NCBI GenBank assembly: GCA_030041475.1 | Contig: JASHNU010000051.1 | Span: 122,308-186,307 of the forward strand | Reading direction: 5' to 3' | Origin: Candidatus Sulfotelmatobacter sp. | GTDB lineage: Bacteria > Acidobacteriota > Terriglobia > Terriglobales > Acidobacteriaceae | Length of the DNA: 64,000 nt | Part shown: in pieces, positions 56,177 through 64,000 of the stretch | How the letters are laid out: every line of letters starts with the position of its first letter | Numbering within the stretch: the first letter of the stretch is position 1 | The notes under the pieces: generated by a model | What the model was told of the DNA's origin: nothing | What the model saw: only the letters and a program-made list of their open reading frames with translations | The model's database searches: none | Position numbers and translations under genes: made by a program

Positions 56177-57274
56177 CTACTTGCCGGGCGCCGGTTTGGG
56201 CGCTTCAAAGTCCAAGGACATGCCCATGGCCGCGCGGACATCGTTCATGGTCGCGGCTGCGGCTGCGGAAGCGCGCCGGGAGCCCTCTTCCAGAATATCC
56301 CAGGCGAGGCGCGGATTCTGCTCATATTTTTTTCGCTTTTCCTGCATGGGATTCAAAAGGGTTACTAACGCGTCGGCGGCCCAGCCTTTGCACTCGATGC
56401 AGCCGATCGAGGCCGAGCGGCAGCCGCTGTTCACTTTGGCCATCGTTTCCTTGCTGCTGAAGATTTTGTGCAGGTCGCCGACGGGGCACACGTCGGGATT
56501 GCCGGCATCGGAGCGGCGAACGCGCGCCGGGTCGGTCACCATGGTTTTCAGCTTCTGACGCACGACCGGCTCGGGATCGGTGAGCAGGATGGTGTTGCCG
56601 TACGACTTCGACATCTTGCGACCGTCGGTGCCCGGCAACTTGGCCGCGGGCGTGAGCAGCGATTGCGGCTCAGGGAAGACGTCACGCGTCCAGGTGAAAG
56701 ATCCGCCCGGAGGCGGAGCGCTTTTGTATATACCCCCGCCTGTCGCCGGATAGAATCCGTTGAACCTCCTGGCGACCTCTCGGGTCAGTTCGACGTGCGC
56801 CACTTGGTCTTCGCCCACGGGAACCACGTCGGCTTTGTAGATGAGAATGTCGGCGGCCTGCAACACGGGATAGCCGAGAAATCCGTATGTGCCGAGATCC
56901 TTGTCCTTGATGTTTTCGCGCTGCTCCTTGTAGGTCGGGACGCGCTCCAGCCAGCCAAGCGGCGTCACCATGGAAAACAGCAAATGCAACTCGGCATGCG
57001 CGGGAACGTGCGACTGAATGAAGATGACCGACTTTTGCGGATCAAGCCCGGCGGCCAACCAGTCGAGCACAACGTCGAGCGAATTTTCCTTCACCCGCGA
57101 GGTGTCGGCGTAATCGGTGGTCAGAGCATGCCAGTCGGCGACCTCGAAGAAGCATTCGTATTCGTCCTGCATGCGCACCCAGTTCTGGAGCGCACCCACG
57201 TAGTTGCCGAGGTGCAGTTTTCCGGTCGGGCGCATCCCGCTGAGGACGCGCTTGCGAGTTTTGGCGGATGTCAT
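56177..57274 (-). CDS. trpS: Tryptophanyl-tRNA synthetase, with a 17-residue in-frame insertion
   Basis: This protein is 365 residues from the ATG at 57274 (MTSAKTRKRVLSGMRPTG; longer starts read upstream DNA). It is a class I synthetase: the HIGH-like motif is GKLHLGNYVGALQ and the KMSKS motif is DGRKMSKSYGNTILL. The pattern PVGEDQVAHVELTREVARRF matches Trp-specific enzymes. After RRFNGFY an extra stretch (PATGGGIYKSAPPPGG) precedes FTWTRDVFPEPQ; most relatives go straight from FY to VFPEP. The stretch is mostly the product of a 51-bp palindrome-ended element. It is first in its operon. Confidence 0.95.
   Translation of the reverse strand: MTSAKTRKRVLSGMRPTGKLHLGNYVGALQNWVRMQDEYECFFEVADWHALTTDYADTSRVKENSLDVVLDWLAAGLDPQKSVIFIQSHVPAHAELHLLFSMVTPLGWLERVPTYKEQRENIKDKDLGTYGFLGYPVLQAADILIYKADVVPVGEDQVAHVELTREVARRFNGFYPATGGGIYKSAPPPGGSFTWTRDVFPEPQSLLTPAAKLPGTDGRKMSKSYGNTILLTDPEPVVRQKLKTMVTDPARVRRSDAGNPDVCPVGDLHKIFSSKETMAKVNSGCRSASIGCIECKGWAADALVTLLNPMQEKRKKYEQNPRLAWDILEEGSRRASAAAAATMNDVRAAMGMSLDFEAPKPAPGK
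56701..56751. mobile_element. 51-bp palindrome-ended element inserted in frame in trpS
   Basis: Imperfect 16-bp inverted ends: atccgcccggaggcgg (56701-56716) and ccgcctgtcgccggat (56736-56751), 12 of 16 matching. The length is 17 codons, keeping the frame. Its core holds gtatata. Confidence 0.55.
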
Positions 57275-57429
57275 TTTGTCGGAAGCAGGGCTGGATTCGA
57301 TAGTAACACGCGAAAAGGCCGCGAACTGCCCTAAGGAGGCGGCACTAAGCGAAGTCGCAGATGAAGGCAGCGTCACTGGGCGATGCTTTATAATTCGCGC
57401 CACTTCGTTTGAACTGACACAACCGACTC

Positions 57430-58791
57430 GTGACCACGCTCGCCCGCAAACTGCGCGCCATCGACTACTTCACGCTGGGCTGGGGAACCATGGTGGGCGT
57501 GGGCTGGCTGGTCATCATGGACGACTGGTTGGAGCGCGGCGGGGTGCTGGGCGCGCTGCTCGGTTTTGTGGTCGGCGGCGCCGTGCTGCTTCCCATCGGA
57601 TGGGTCTACGGCAAACTCGTCGCGGCTATGCCTGACGCTGCGGGCGAGATTGCATACACCGCCGCCGCGTTCTCACGCCGCGTCAGTTTTGCCACCGGCT
57701 GGATGATGACGCTGATGTACTTCATCGTGTGCCCATGGGAGGCGGTCGCAGTGGGCCGCATCGCCGGCTACATTTTTCCCGGGCTCGACTCGACGGAGAT
57801 TTACCGCATCGGCGGACATCCGGTGTTTCTTCCGCACCTGATCATCGGTCTCGCGCTGACAGCGCTGATCACGGTGCTGAATTACCGCGGCGTGCGGCTG
57901 AGCGCGACGTTTCAAAACTGGACCAGCTTCGGCACTCTGACGTTGTTTGTAGTATTCGTTGCGGCGGGCGTTAGTCGGGGTGCGCCGGCGAACTTTCCGC
58001 CGCTGTTCACGCACTCGCCGCTCGTTTCCATTCTGCTGGTGACGCAGATCGTTCCCTATTTCATGGCCGGTTTCGAATCGGTGGGCAAGGCGGCCGAGGA
58101 AGCCAGCCCGGAATTTCGCTCGCGAACGTTCCTGCTGGCGATGTGGATGGCGATCCTGGTTGCGATTCTTTTTTACGCCAGCATCGTGGCCGCGGTGGCG
58201 TTCGTCGCGCCGTGGCGGCAACTCCTGGGCGAGAAATTCATGACGGCGGTCGCGTTCGAACGCGCTGTGGGCGCGCGCTGGGTGGTGAACATTATTCTGG
58301 CCACGGCACTTCTCTCACTGTTCAAGTGCTTCAATGGAAATTTCGTCGCCGCCAGTCGCCTGCTCTTCGCTCTCGGGCGACGCGGCATGGTACAGGGCGG
58401 CCTAGGGACAGTCCACACGAAGTACCAGACGCCGTCGGCAGCGGTTCTGTGCGTCGGTATCGCGACGGGCGCGTGCATGTTGCTGGGAGACGCGATCCTG
58501 GTTCCTATCACCGAAGTGGGATCGGTGGCGTGCGCGATAGGATGGTCGGCGGCCTGCGCCGCGTGCCTGGCCCTCGACTCGCGCGCCGAGATGATTTCTC
58601 TAACCACGCTTGAGCGCGGTGTGACAGGTTTCGGATTGCTGGTGGGCATCGCGATGACACTGATGAAACTGCTGCCCGAAGTCCCGGGGCACTTCACCGT
58701 GTACGAGTGGATCGCCCTGGCAGTTTGGATTGCGATCGGCGCCATTTCGCACCGCAGGGACGTTCAGCGGAAGGATGAACCGCAAACTTAG
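57430..58791 (+). CDS. APC-superfamily amino-acid permease
   Basis: This 453-residue protein has about 12 transmembrane helices and a GTG start. The N-terminal YFTLGWGTMVGVGWLVIMDD matches the APC family helix 1 with its unwound GxG. TAAAFSRRVSFATGWMM, YFMAGFESVGKAAEEASPEF and ASRLLFALGRRGMV are typical of amino-acid/polyamine/organocation antiporters. Substrate unknown. It is 9 bp upstream of a D-aminoacylase-like gene in the same direction, which suggests uptake of N-acyl amino acids or the products of that enzyme. Confidence 0.88.
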   Translation: MTTLARKLRAIDYFTLGWGTMVGVGWLVIMDDWLERGGVLGALLGFVVGGAVLLPIGWVYGKLVAAMPDAAGEIAYTAAAFSRRVSFATGWMMTLMYFIVCPWEAVAVGRIAGYIFPGLDSTEIYRIGGHPVFLPHLIIGLALTALITVLNYRGVRLSATFQNWTSFGTLTLFVVFVAAGVSRGAPANFPPLFTHSPLVSILLVTQIVPYFMAGFESVGKAAEEASPEFRSRTFLLAMWMAILVAILFYASIVAAVAFVAPWRQLLGEKFMTAVAFERAVGARWVVNIILATALLSLFKCFNGNFVAASRLLFALGRRGMVQGGLGTVHTKYQTPSAAVLCVGIATGACMLLGDAILVPITEVGSVACAIGWSAACAACLALDSRAEMISLTTLERGVTGFGLLVGIAMTLMKLLPEVPGHFTVYEWIALAVWIAIGAISHRRDVQRKDEPQT

Positions 58792-58800
58792 AAGGGGAAA

Positions 58801-60522
58801 ATGATGAGGGCCAGCTCAATGCTGCGTTGCATTTTTTATACGATCGCTTTCTGGACGAGCGTCTCTTTGACCTCTGTGCTGATTCGCAGTTATGCGTGGG
58901 CACAGACGCCTGCCGCCTTCGACATAGTCATCACGAACGGCCACATTATTGACGGCACAGGTTCGCCGTGGTATTCGGGCGATCTCGGCATCCGCAACGG
59001 CAGAATTGCCGCCATCGGCAACCTGGCAGCCGCCGCGCGCAAGCGCACGATTGACGCCGGCGGAAAAGTCGTGGCGCCTGGGTTCATCGACATGCTCGGC
59101 CAGTCAGAACTGACGATTCTCGTGGACCCGCGCCTGCCGTCGAAGATCTTTCAGGGCATCACAACGGAAATCACGGGTGAAGGCGAATCGATCGCGCCGC
59201 TCAACGACGCGCTCATCAAGGACGACCGCGCAGGATTCGAGCATTACAAAATCACGCCAGACTGGCGCACGTATCGTCAGTATTTTGCGCGGCTCGAGAA
59301 GCAGGGCACCGGCATCAACGTTGCCGATTACGTTGGCGCGGCGCAAGTCCGCCGCATGGTGCTTGGCGACAAAGACGTCCAGCCGACGCCCGCGCAGTTG
59401 GACGAGATGAAGGCGCTCGTCCGCGATGCGATGAAGGATGGCGCCGTCGGAGTTTCCACCGCGCTGCAGTACGCGCCAGCGCCCTACGCAAAGACAGAAG
59501 AGTTGATCGCGCTGGCGGCGGAGGCCTCGAAGTTCGGCGGCATCTACGCTACGCACATGCGCGACGAAAGCAACTCGGTGCTGGAGGCAATCGACGAAGC
59601 CTTGCGCATCGGCCGCGAAGCGAATATTCCGGTCGAGATCTGGCACCTCAAAGTTGCGGGTAAGAACAACTGGGGACGCATGCCGGAGGTCGTTGCGAAA
59701 ATCAATGCCGCGCGCGCTGCCGGTGCCGACGTAAGTGCCGATACCTACGCCTACACCGCGTGGTACAACGATTTCTCGGCGTTCATTCCGCCCTGGGCCC
59801 ACGACGGCGGTACAGAAAAACTCGTTGAGCGGTTGAAGGATCCAACCACGCGCGAGCGCATTCGCAAAGACCTGCTCACATCGTCCAACAGTTGGGACAA
59901 CGAATGGGAGGAGATTCCCGGCCCGGAAGCGATCATGGTCGGAGCTGTCCACAACCCGAAGTTGCTGCCGCTCCAGGGCAAGCGGCTCTCGGAGATCGCG
60001 AAGCTGTGGAACAAAGATCCCATGGACGCCCTGTTCGATTTCCTGATCGAAGATCCCTCTACCGGTGTCGCGGTGTTCGGCATGTCGCAGCCGGACGTGA
60101 CGCTTGCACTGCAGCAGGCGTGGGTCTCGATCGACAACGATTCGGAAGGCACGTCCCCGGACGGCATTCTCGGCCAGGCGCATCCGCATCCCCGCGCTTA
60201 TGGAACGTTTCCGCGCATCCTGAGCAAGTATGTCCGCGAGGAAAAAGCCCTGATGCTCGAAGATGCGATTCGCAAATTTTCGGCGCTTCCGGCGCAGCGC
60301 ATGCGGCTGACGGATCGCGGCGTGCTCAAGGCTGGAATGTGGGCCGATGCGGTGATTTTCGATCCCGCAACCGTTCGCGATCGCGCCACGTTCGACAGTC
60401 CCAATCAGTTTTCCGAAGGCATGGAATATGTTTTGGTGAATGGAGTGCCGGTGATCGATCAAGGAAAAATGACCGGCGCCCTTCCGGGCAAAGTTCTCCG
60501 AGGCACGGGATATGTGCCGTAA
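58801..60522 (+). CDS. N-acyl-D-amino-acid deacylase-like amidohydrolase
   Basis: This 573-residue protein has a signal (SVSLTSVLIRSYAWAQ). The composite-domain start DIVITNGHIIDGTGSPWYSGD and the end ADAVIFDPATVRDRATFDSP are the D-aminoacylase hallmarks. GGIYATHMRDESNSVLEAI and VEIWHLKVAGKNNWGRM carry two of the expected histidines and VSADTYAYTAW the Asp. In place of the usual HxH (DxHxH), FIDMLGQSELTILVDP is found, so the metal site is altered. It may be a related enzyme with a different metal set. It is secreted, unlike the cytosolic prototype. It forms a pair with the APC permease. Confidence 0.88.
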   Translation: MMRASSMLRCIFYTIAFWTSVSLTSVLIRSYAWAQTPAAFDIVITNGHIIDGTGSPWYSGDLGIRNGRIAAIGNLAAAARKRTIDAGGKVVAPGFIDMLGQSELTILVDPRLPSKIFQGITTEITGEGESIAPLNDALIKDDRAGFEHYKITPDWRTYRQYFARLEKQGTGINVADYVGAAQVRRMVLGDKDVQPTPAQLDEMKALVRDAMKDGAVGVSTALQYAPAPYAKTEELIALAAEASKFGGIYATHMRDESNSVLEAIDEALRIGREANIPVEIWHLKVAGKNNWGRMPEVVAKINAARAAGADVSADTYAYTAWYNDFSAFIPPWAHDGGTEKLVERLKDPTTRERIRKDLLTSSNSWDNEWEEIPGPEAIMVGAVHNPKLLPLQGKRLSEIAKLWNKDPMDALFDFLIEDPSTGVAVFGMSQPDVTLALQQAWVSIDNDSEGTSPDGILGQAHPHPRAYGTFPRILSKYVREEKALMLEDAIRKFSALPAQRMRLTDRGVLKAGMWADAVIFDPATVRDRATFDSPNQFSEGMEYVLVNGVPVIDQGKMTGALPGKVLRGTGYVP

Positions 60523-60530
60523 GAGACCGG

Positions 60531-63149
60531 TTATTTCGTAGGTTCCGGCTTGAGCCTCGCCTGTTCCGCCCCTGGCAAAGGCGCAACCCGCGGCTGGGCG
60601 AGAGTGCCGGTAATGGCATATCCGCCGGCAGAAGTGTTTGTCGATCTCGACAGCTTGATTTCAAGTTCCTTCTGCGTCGAAAGCGTTCCGCTCACCAGAA
60701 ATTTTCCGTCTTGAGAATCCAGCTTCCCTTCTTTGATCTCGAATTCGCCGGAGTGCAATCGGGCCCGACCCGAGAGACGAGCGAATCTGAGCGGCCCCTC
60801 TTCATTTTCGGCGAGCGAAATGTGCGCGAGCGTGCCGTCCCTGAGGTCAAACTGGAGATTGCCTTCGCCTGCTTGCCAAAGTTCGGCTGTGCAGGGGCCC
60901 TTCAGTTCGTATGTTGCATTCGCGGTGCCGGAGATCCACGCATCCTTCGTCGCATCGGCCAGGCGCGCAAGCGAAGCTCCCGTCAGCGTTCCGCTCCCGC
61001 TACAAACAGCCGGTTTCGCACTGAAGTCCGCCAGCCAATTGCCGCCTTGTTTACCGCCCACCATGTCTGCGGCGAAGTCTGAAATTTGCAGTTTGCCGCG
61101 GTCCACCTGCACGTTCGCGGAAACGCGAGTCAACACGAAATTCTGCACGTGAAGGAAGTCGGTGGCCACGTGGCCCGACGCCCTCAGAGTCTCAAGAAAG
61201 GTGGGCGCAGTGTTTGTGTTCGCCCCCAGCACTTGATACCACGACCGCTCGCGCGGGCGAGGAGTAGCCCACGTTCTAAGATCGCTGATCGCAATCTGAT
61301 TCGCCACAAGGTTGAAGTGGACCTCGCACGAGGCCGGCGTTCCACATCCACGCGGCAATTCGAGCGATCCCGTCCACGCGGCATCCGCCGCCTTCGCGCT
61401 GAGTTTTGCCACTCGCACCATGTCGGGAGCGAGCTCCAGATTGGCTGAGACAATCTCCAGTACGCCGCTAGCACCACGCACGGCGACATGCACGTTGCGC
61501 ACTTTGGCCGTTCCGCTCACCTGCGGCCCGGGAAAACTCGCAGGGGCGCCGGAGCCCCATCCCTTCCATGATCCCGCGATTTGCAGATCCATGAGCGCGG
61601 TGCCTTCTGCGGACGACTGCAGCGTCGGAAGCCCGGCCAGACGAGCCACTCCCAGTGTCTTGCCGATTTCTGCTTCGCCCGTCACCGCAACGTTGTAACC
61701 GCTGCGACTAATCCACCCTAGTGCAGTCACTCCCGGGGCAGTCGTACTTTGCGCGGTGGCCGCACGCGCAATCACAAAGGGGCCGAACTCTAGATGCGGG
61801 CCATCTGGAATGCGCAAGCCTGGCGCCTTCCCGCGCGCTCTTGGTTTCTTTAAGACTGCATTCCGCGATGAAGCATCGCTGACGAACACGAACGGTACAG
61901 TCTCCGGTCCGATCCCCGCTTTATTCGCGGCGGAGGCCAGCAGAAGATCGGAGATCTCACCTTGCCCCTCCAATTTCAACTTGGACGCCGCATCGTGGCG
62001 CTGAATGGAAACGTTACCTCGAATCGTTCCACTGGTGATCAGGTCTCCTGGTAGACCTTTCTTCGCTCGTTGCGCTACCGCCAACACTGCGTTGCTGGGT
62101 ACATTTTCCGCACTCACTGTCAGCGCGTAACTGTGTTGGGAGGGAAGGCCGACTTCCCCTTTCATCGAAACGATTTCGCCGCCCAGTGGCGCCTCGCAGA
62201 CCAATTCGTGAACACGGTGATCGAGGGAACTGTACAGTCCGTCGCAGTGAGCGGCGACCCGTAACGCGTCACCGCTGGCGATGTCATAACGGCGAAAATC
62301 CTGGATGGCGGCGTCAGTCGCAATCTGCAGCTTCATGGGCGTTCCCCTGGCAGTCACATCGAGCTGCACTGCGCCCCGCCAGCCCTGATCGTTTCCGGTG
62401 AATAACTTTGTGAGCTGTCCCAGTTGCGCCCGGCTCCACTCGAACGTGAAGTCGAGCGGAGTATCACGCAACGTCGCGGCGCGCTGCCATGTGCCGTTCA
62501 TCCGGAGCAGGCCCGTATCGTTCGAACTCACGTCGGCGCGAAATGGCTGCGCCTTCAAGCGCACTCCCCAGGTATTTTCCGCTTCCTGCCATAGTGAAAA
62601 ATCCGCATTGGTCAGTGCGTAGGGCTTTTTCTCGCGTCCATTTTTGAAGTTGATGCGCGCCCCGGTCGCTTGAATGTAGGGAAATCCCGGGCGCGGCTCA
62701 GACTTCGCCTTTGCCGTGGGCGCGAGAGTTGTGTGAGCGCTGCGCTCGAGCAAAGCTCCCAGATTCCAGCCGCCGCGATCGCCATGCACCAGATTCAGGC
62801 TAGGTTCGGTGAGATCGAGCTGCGCGATTTCAAGGTGGCCGCGCAGCAGAGAAGTCAAACGCAGCGCCGCCGTTACTTCCCCCGCGCGCAGAATCGGCTC
62901 GGCTCCGAAGGCCGGGTCGTCATAGACGACAAGATTTTCGAGATCGAATCCGGGCCGCGGCAGCAGCTGGACATGCACCGAGCCGATGTCGACCGAACGG
63001 CCAACTGCCGAACTGATGGAGGAAATAATCCGTGACTTCAGCCGCTGGGCGCCGGGCCGGATCGAGAACAACACGAGAACCAGCAGGAATGCGGCTGCAA
63101 TTCGGCGCCGGTTGGAGGAGAAAAGCCTCACTGCGACCTCACAGGACAT
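60531..63149 (-). CDS. AsmA-family protein
   Basis: This 872-residue protein has an N-terminal membrane anchor (RRRIAAAFLLVLVLFSIRPG). Residues ~45-150 have the AsmA pattern, VGRSVDIGSVHVQLLPRPGF, DLENLVVYDDPAFGAEPILR and LTSLLRGHLEIAQLDLTEPS. The rest is a series of beta repeats, and the C-terminal part has ISLAENEEGPLRFARLSGRA, GEFEIKEGKLDSQDGKFLVS and YAITGTLAQPRVAPLPG. Members are involved in lipid/outer-membrane homeostasis. It lies ~60 bp downstream of lepB on the same strand. Confidence 0.9.
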   Translation of the reverse strand: MSCEVAVRLFSSNRRRIAAAFLLVLVLFSIRPGAQRLKSRIISSISSAVGRSVDIGSVHVQLLPRPGFDLENLVVYDDPAFGAEPILRAGEVTAALRLTSLLRGHLEIAQLDLTEPSLNLVHGDRGGWNLGALLERSAHTTLAPTAKAKSEPRPGFPYIQATGARINFKNGREKKPYALTNADFSLWQEAENTWGVRLKAQPFRADVSSNDTGLLRMNGTWQRAATLRDTPLDFTFEWSRAQLGQLTKLFTGNDQGWRGAVQLDVTARGTPMKLQIATDAAIQDFRRYDIASGDALRVAAHCDGLYSSLDHRVHELVCEAPLGGEIVSMKGEVGLPSQHSYALTVSAENVPSNAVLAVAQRAKKGLPGDLITSGTIRGNVSIQRHDAASKLKLEGQGEISDLLLASAANKAGIGPETVPFVFVSDASSRNAVLKKPRARGKAPGLRIPDGPHLEFGPFVIARAATAQSTTAPGVTALGWISRSGYNVAVTGEAEIGKTLGVARLAGLPTLQSSAEGTALMDLQIAGSWKGWGSGAPASFPGPQVSGTAKVRNVHVAVRGASGVLEIVSANLELAPDMVRVAKLSAKAADAAWTGSLELPRGCGTPASCEVHFNLVANQIAISDLRTWATPRPRERSWYQVLGANTNTAPTFLETLRASGHVATDFLHVQNFVLTRVSANVQVDRGKLQISDFAADMVGGKQGGNWLADFSAKPAVCSGSGTLTGASLARLADATKDAWISGTANATYELKGPCTAELWQAGEGNLQFDLRDGTLAHISLAENEEGPLRFARLSGRARLHSGEFEIKEGKLDSQDGKFLVSGTLSTQKELEIKLSRSTNTSAGGYAITGTLAQPRVAPLPGAEQARLKPEPTK

Positions 63150-63211
63150 CTCTCAGGCTCGCGGCGGGATAGCACACTGTGCCTGCACCGAGCCTGCGAA
63201 GGACTTCACCT

Positions 63212-64000
63212 TCATCGAACGAACTGCAGCGTGCGCCGCCAGCGCGTCTCATCGAAAAAGTGAAACACCACTTTGCCCAGGAATGAGATCCGGTCGCTCC
63301 AATCCGTTTTCTTGTACTGATCCTCGGGTGTCTGGAACGACCAGTAAATGAGCATGGGCCGGCCAATGATGTTTTCGCGCGGAATGAAGCCCCAATAGCG
63401 GCTGTCGAGGCTTACGTGCCGATGGTCTCCCATGCCGAAGTAGTGCCCGGGAGGCACGACGATGTCGTCGCCGTGAATGTAAGAGGGCAACTCGTCGCTC
63501 CAGCTTGGATACACATTCGGATCTTCGGTCGGCGAAACCGCGGGAAAATTGTTGCGATAGGGCTCCCGGGCGCGAACCTCGGGAGGGTCGTCGTCGTGAT
63601 AAACGTACGGCTCGTCCAGCGCGACTCCGTTGCGATAGACCACACCATCGCGCAGGTGGATGCGGTCGCCGGGCAGACCGATGATCCGTTTGACCACGTA
63701 GAGGCCGGGCTCAGCGGGCGAAAGGAAAACGACAACGTCGCGAAATTTGGGGTCGCGATAGGGCAGCAGCCGTCCCACCCAGGAAGTCTGCGGGGCAAAC
63801 TGAATGCGGTTCACGAAAACGTGATCGCCGATGAGCAGCGTGTTCTCCATGGAGGCGGAAGGAATTTCAAAGGCCTGCACGACGAAAGTGATGATGAACA
63901 GTCCAGTCACCAGCACCGCGGCGAGCGAAGACAGAAACTCCACTGTCGTCTCTTTTTCTTTTTGCGGCGGTTCTTTTTGCCGCTCTGTTTCCCGCGGCTT
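63212..64000 (-). CDS. lepB: Signal peptidase I, N-terminus beyond the window
   Basis: The frame is open to the right edge: a GTG at 63943 gives 243 residues, but upstream codons continue to read a basic, helical lead (KPRETERQKEPPQKEKETT) without stop, so the true start is likely outside. The signal peptidase motifs are FEIPSASMENTLLIGD with the catalytic Ser, LYVVKRIIGLPGDRI with the general-base Lys, and MGDHRHVSLDSRYWGFIP. A single hydrophobic segment (VLVTGLFIITFVVQAF) anchors it. It removes signal peptides, many of which are seen on proteins in this window. Confidence 0.94.
   Translation of the reverse strand, partial: KPRETERQKEPPQKEKETTVEFLSSLAAVLVTGLFIITFVVQAFEIPSASMENTLLIGDHVFVNRIQFAPQTSWVGRLLPYRDPKFRDVVVFLSPAEPGLYVVKRIIGLPGDRIHLRDGVVYRNGVALDEPYVYHDDDPPEVRAREPYRNNFPAVSPTEDPNVYPSWSDELPSYIHGDDIVVPPGHYFGMGDHRHVSLDSRYWGFIPRENIIGRPMLIYWSFQTPEDQYKKTDWSDRISFLGKVVFHFFDETRWRRTLQFVR

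Noticed and set aside
55140..56558. 472-codon plus-strand frame opposite scpA/trpS
   Set aside because: Same reason: antisense to conserved genes, no recognisable domain.
59104..60462. 452-codon minus-strand frame opposite the D-aminoacylase-like gene
   Set aside because: Shadow of a conserved gene.

Overview
The window is 64 kb of GC-rich bacterial DNA packed with about 55 protein genes and one intact tRNA gene. There is no rRNA, CRISPR array, prophage or complete transposon. The gene content points to Acidobacteriota, probably Terriglobia (the Korobacter/'Sulfotelmatobacter' kind of soil organism). The hints are a DUF6599-type protein, a very large BNR-propeller secreted protein, several secreted amidohydrolases, a pseudopilin-like tail of the kind common in that group, and several families of short palindromic repeats. 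This is an inference from gene families; no 16S or marker phylogeny was possible.

Layout. 0-9.4 kb (all minus): the start of a GH20 hexosaminidase gene, a three-gene proton-translocating transhydrogenase operon with a SnoaL-like gene inside it, yggS, an OPT peptide transporter, and a large secreted protein ending in a pseudopilin-like domain. 9.7-14.3 kb: a zinc-ribbon protein, comF, two HNH endonucleases and a four-helix-bundle (S23/IVS-type) gene lying in a nest of short inverted repeats. 14.4-26.5 kb: a peptide and amino-acid scavenging block with a BNR-propeller protein, CstA, gamma-glutamyltransferase and three secreted amidohydrolases. 26.7-31.9 kb: a complete group-3b-like cytosolic [NiFe] hydrogenase operon (Fe-S subunit, cNMP-binding protein, FAD/NAD subunit, small subunit, large subunit, maturation protease), preceded by a CRP-like palindrome. 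31.9-35.2 kb: an IorA/IorB-type molybdenum oxidoreductase pair bounded by a perfect 40-bp direct repeat that is the 3' half of tRNA-Thr(CGT), which looks like an integrated island.

35.6-44.8 kb: a zinc-ribbon membrane protein, a candidate small RNA with its own promoter and terminator, a DUF6599 protein, PilZ and Flp-pilin genes, a CPBP protease, a large cell-wall amidase and a lytic transglycosylase. 44.9-50.2 kb: holB-tmk, an M61 peptidase, an orphan BrnA-type antitoxin and rnhB. 50.3-57.3 kb: mutM, a ROK kinase, and the housekeeping run trpS-scpA-scpB-rluB-hisC. 57.4-64 kb: an APC permease with a D-aminoacylase-like protein, an AsmA protein and signal peptidase I, which runs off the right edge.

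The most striking signal is not a single gene. Short, palindrome-bounded or tandem elements have entered conserved housekeeping genes in frame: 129 bp in mutM, whose removal restores the canonical protein exactly, and 51 bp in trpS. There are also 15-bp repeats in holB and in the hydrogenase protease, a 7-bp repeat in the amidase signal peptide, and a palindrome that supplies the C-terminus of thymidylate kinase. All functional calls come from reading motifs by eye; no database search was run.
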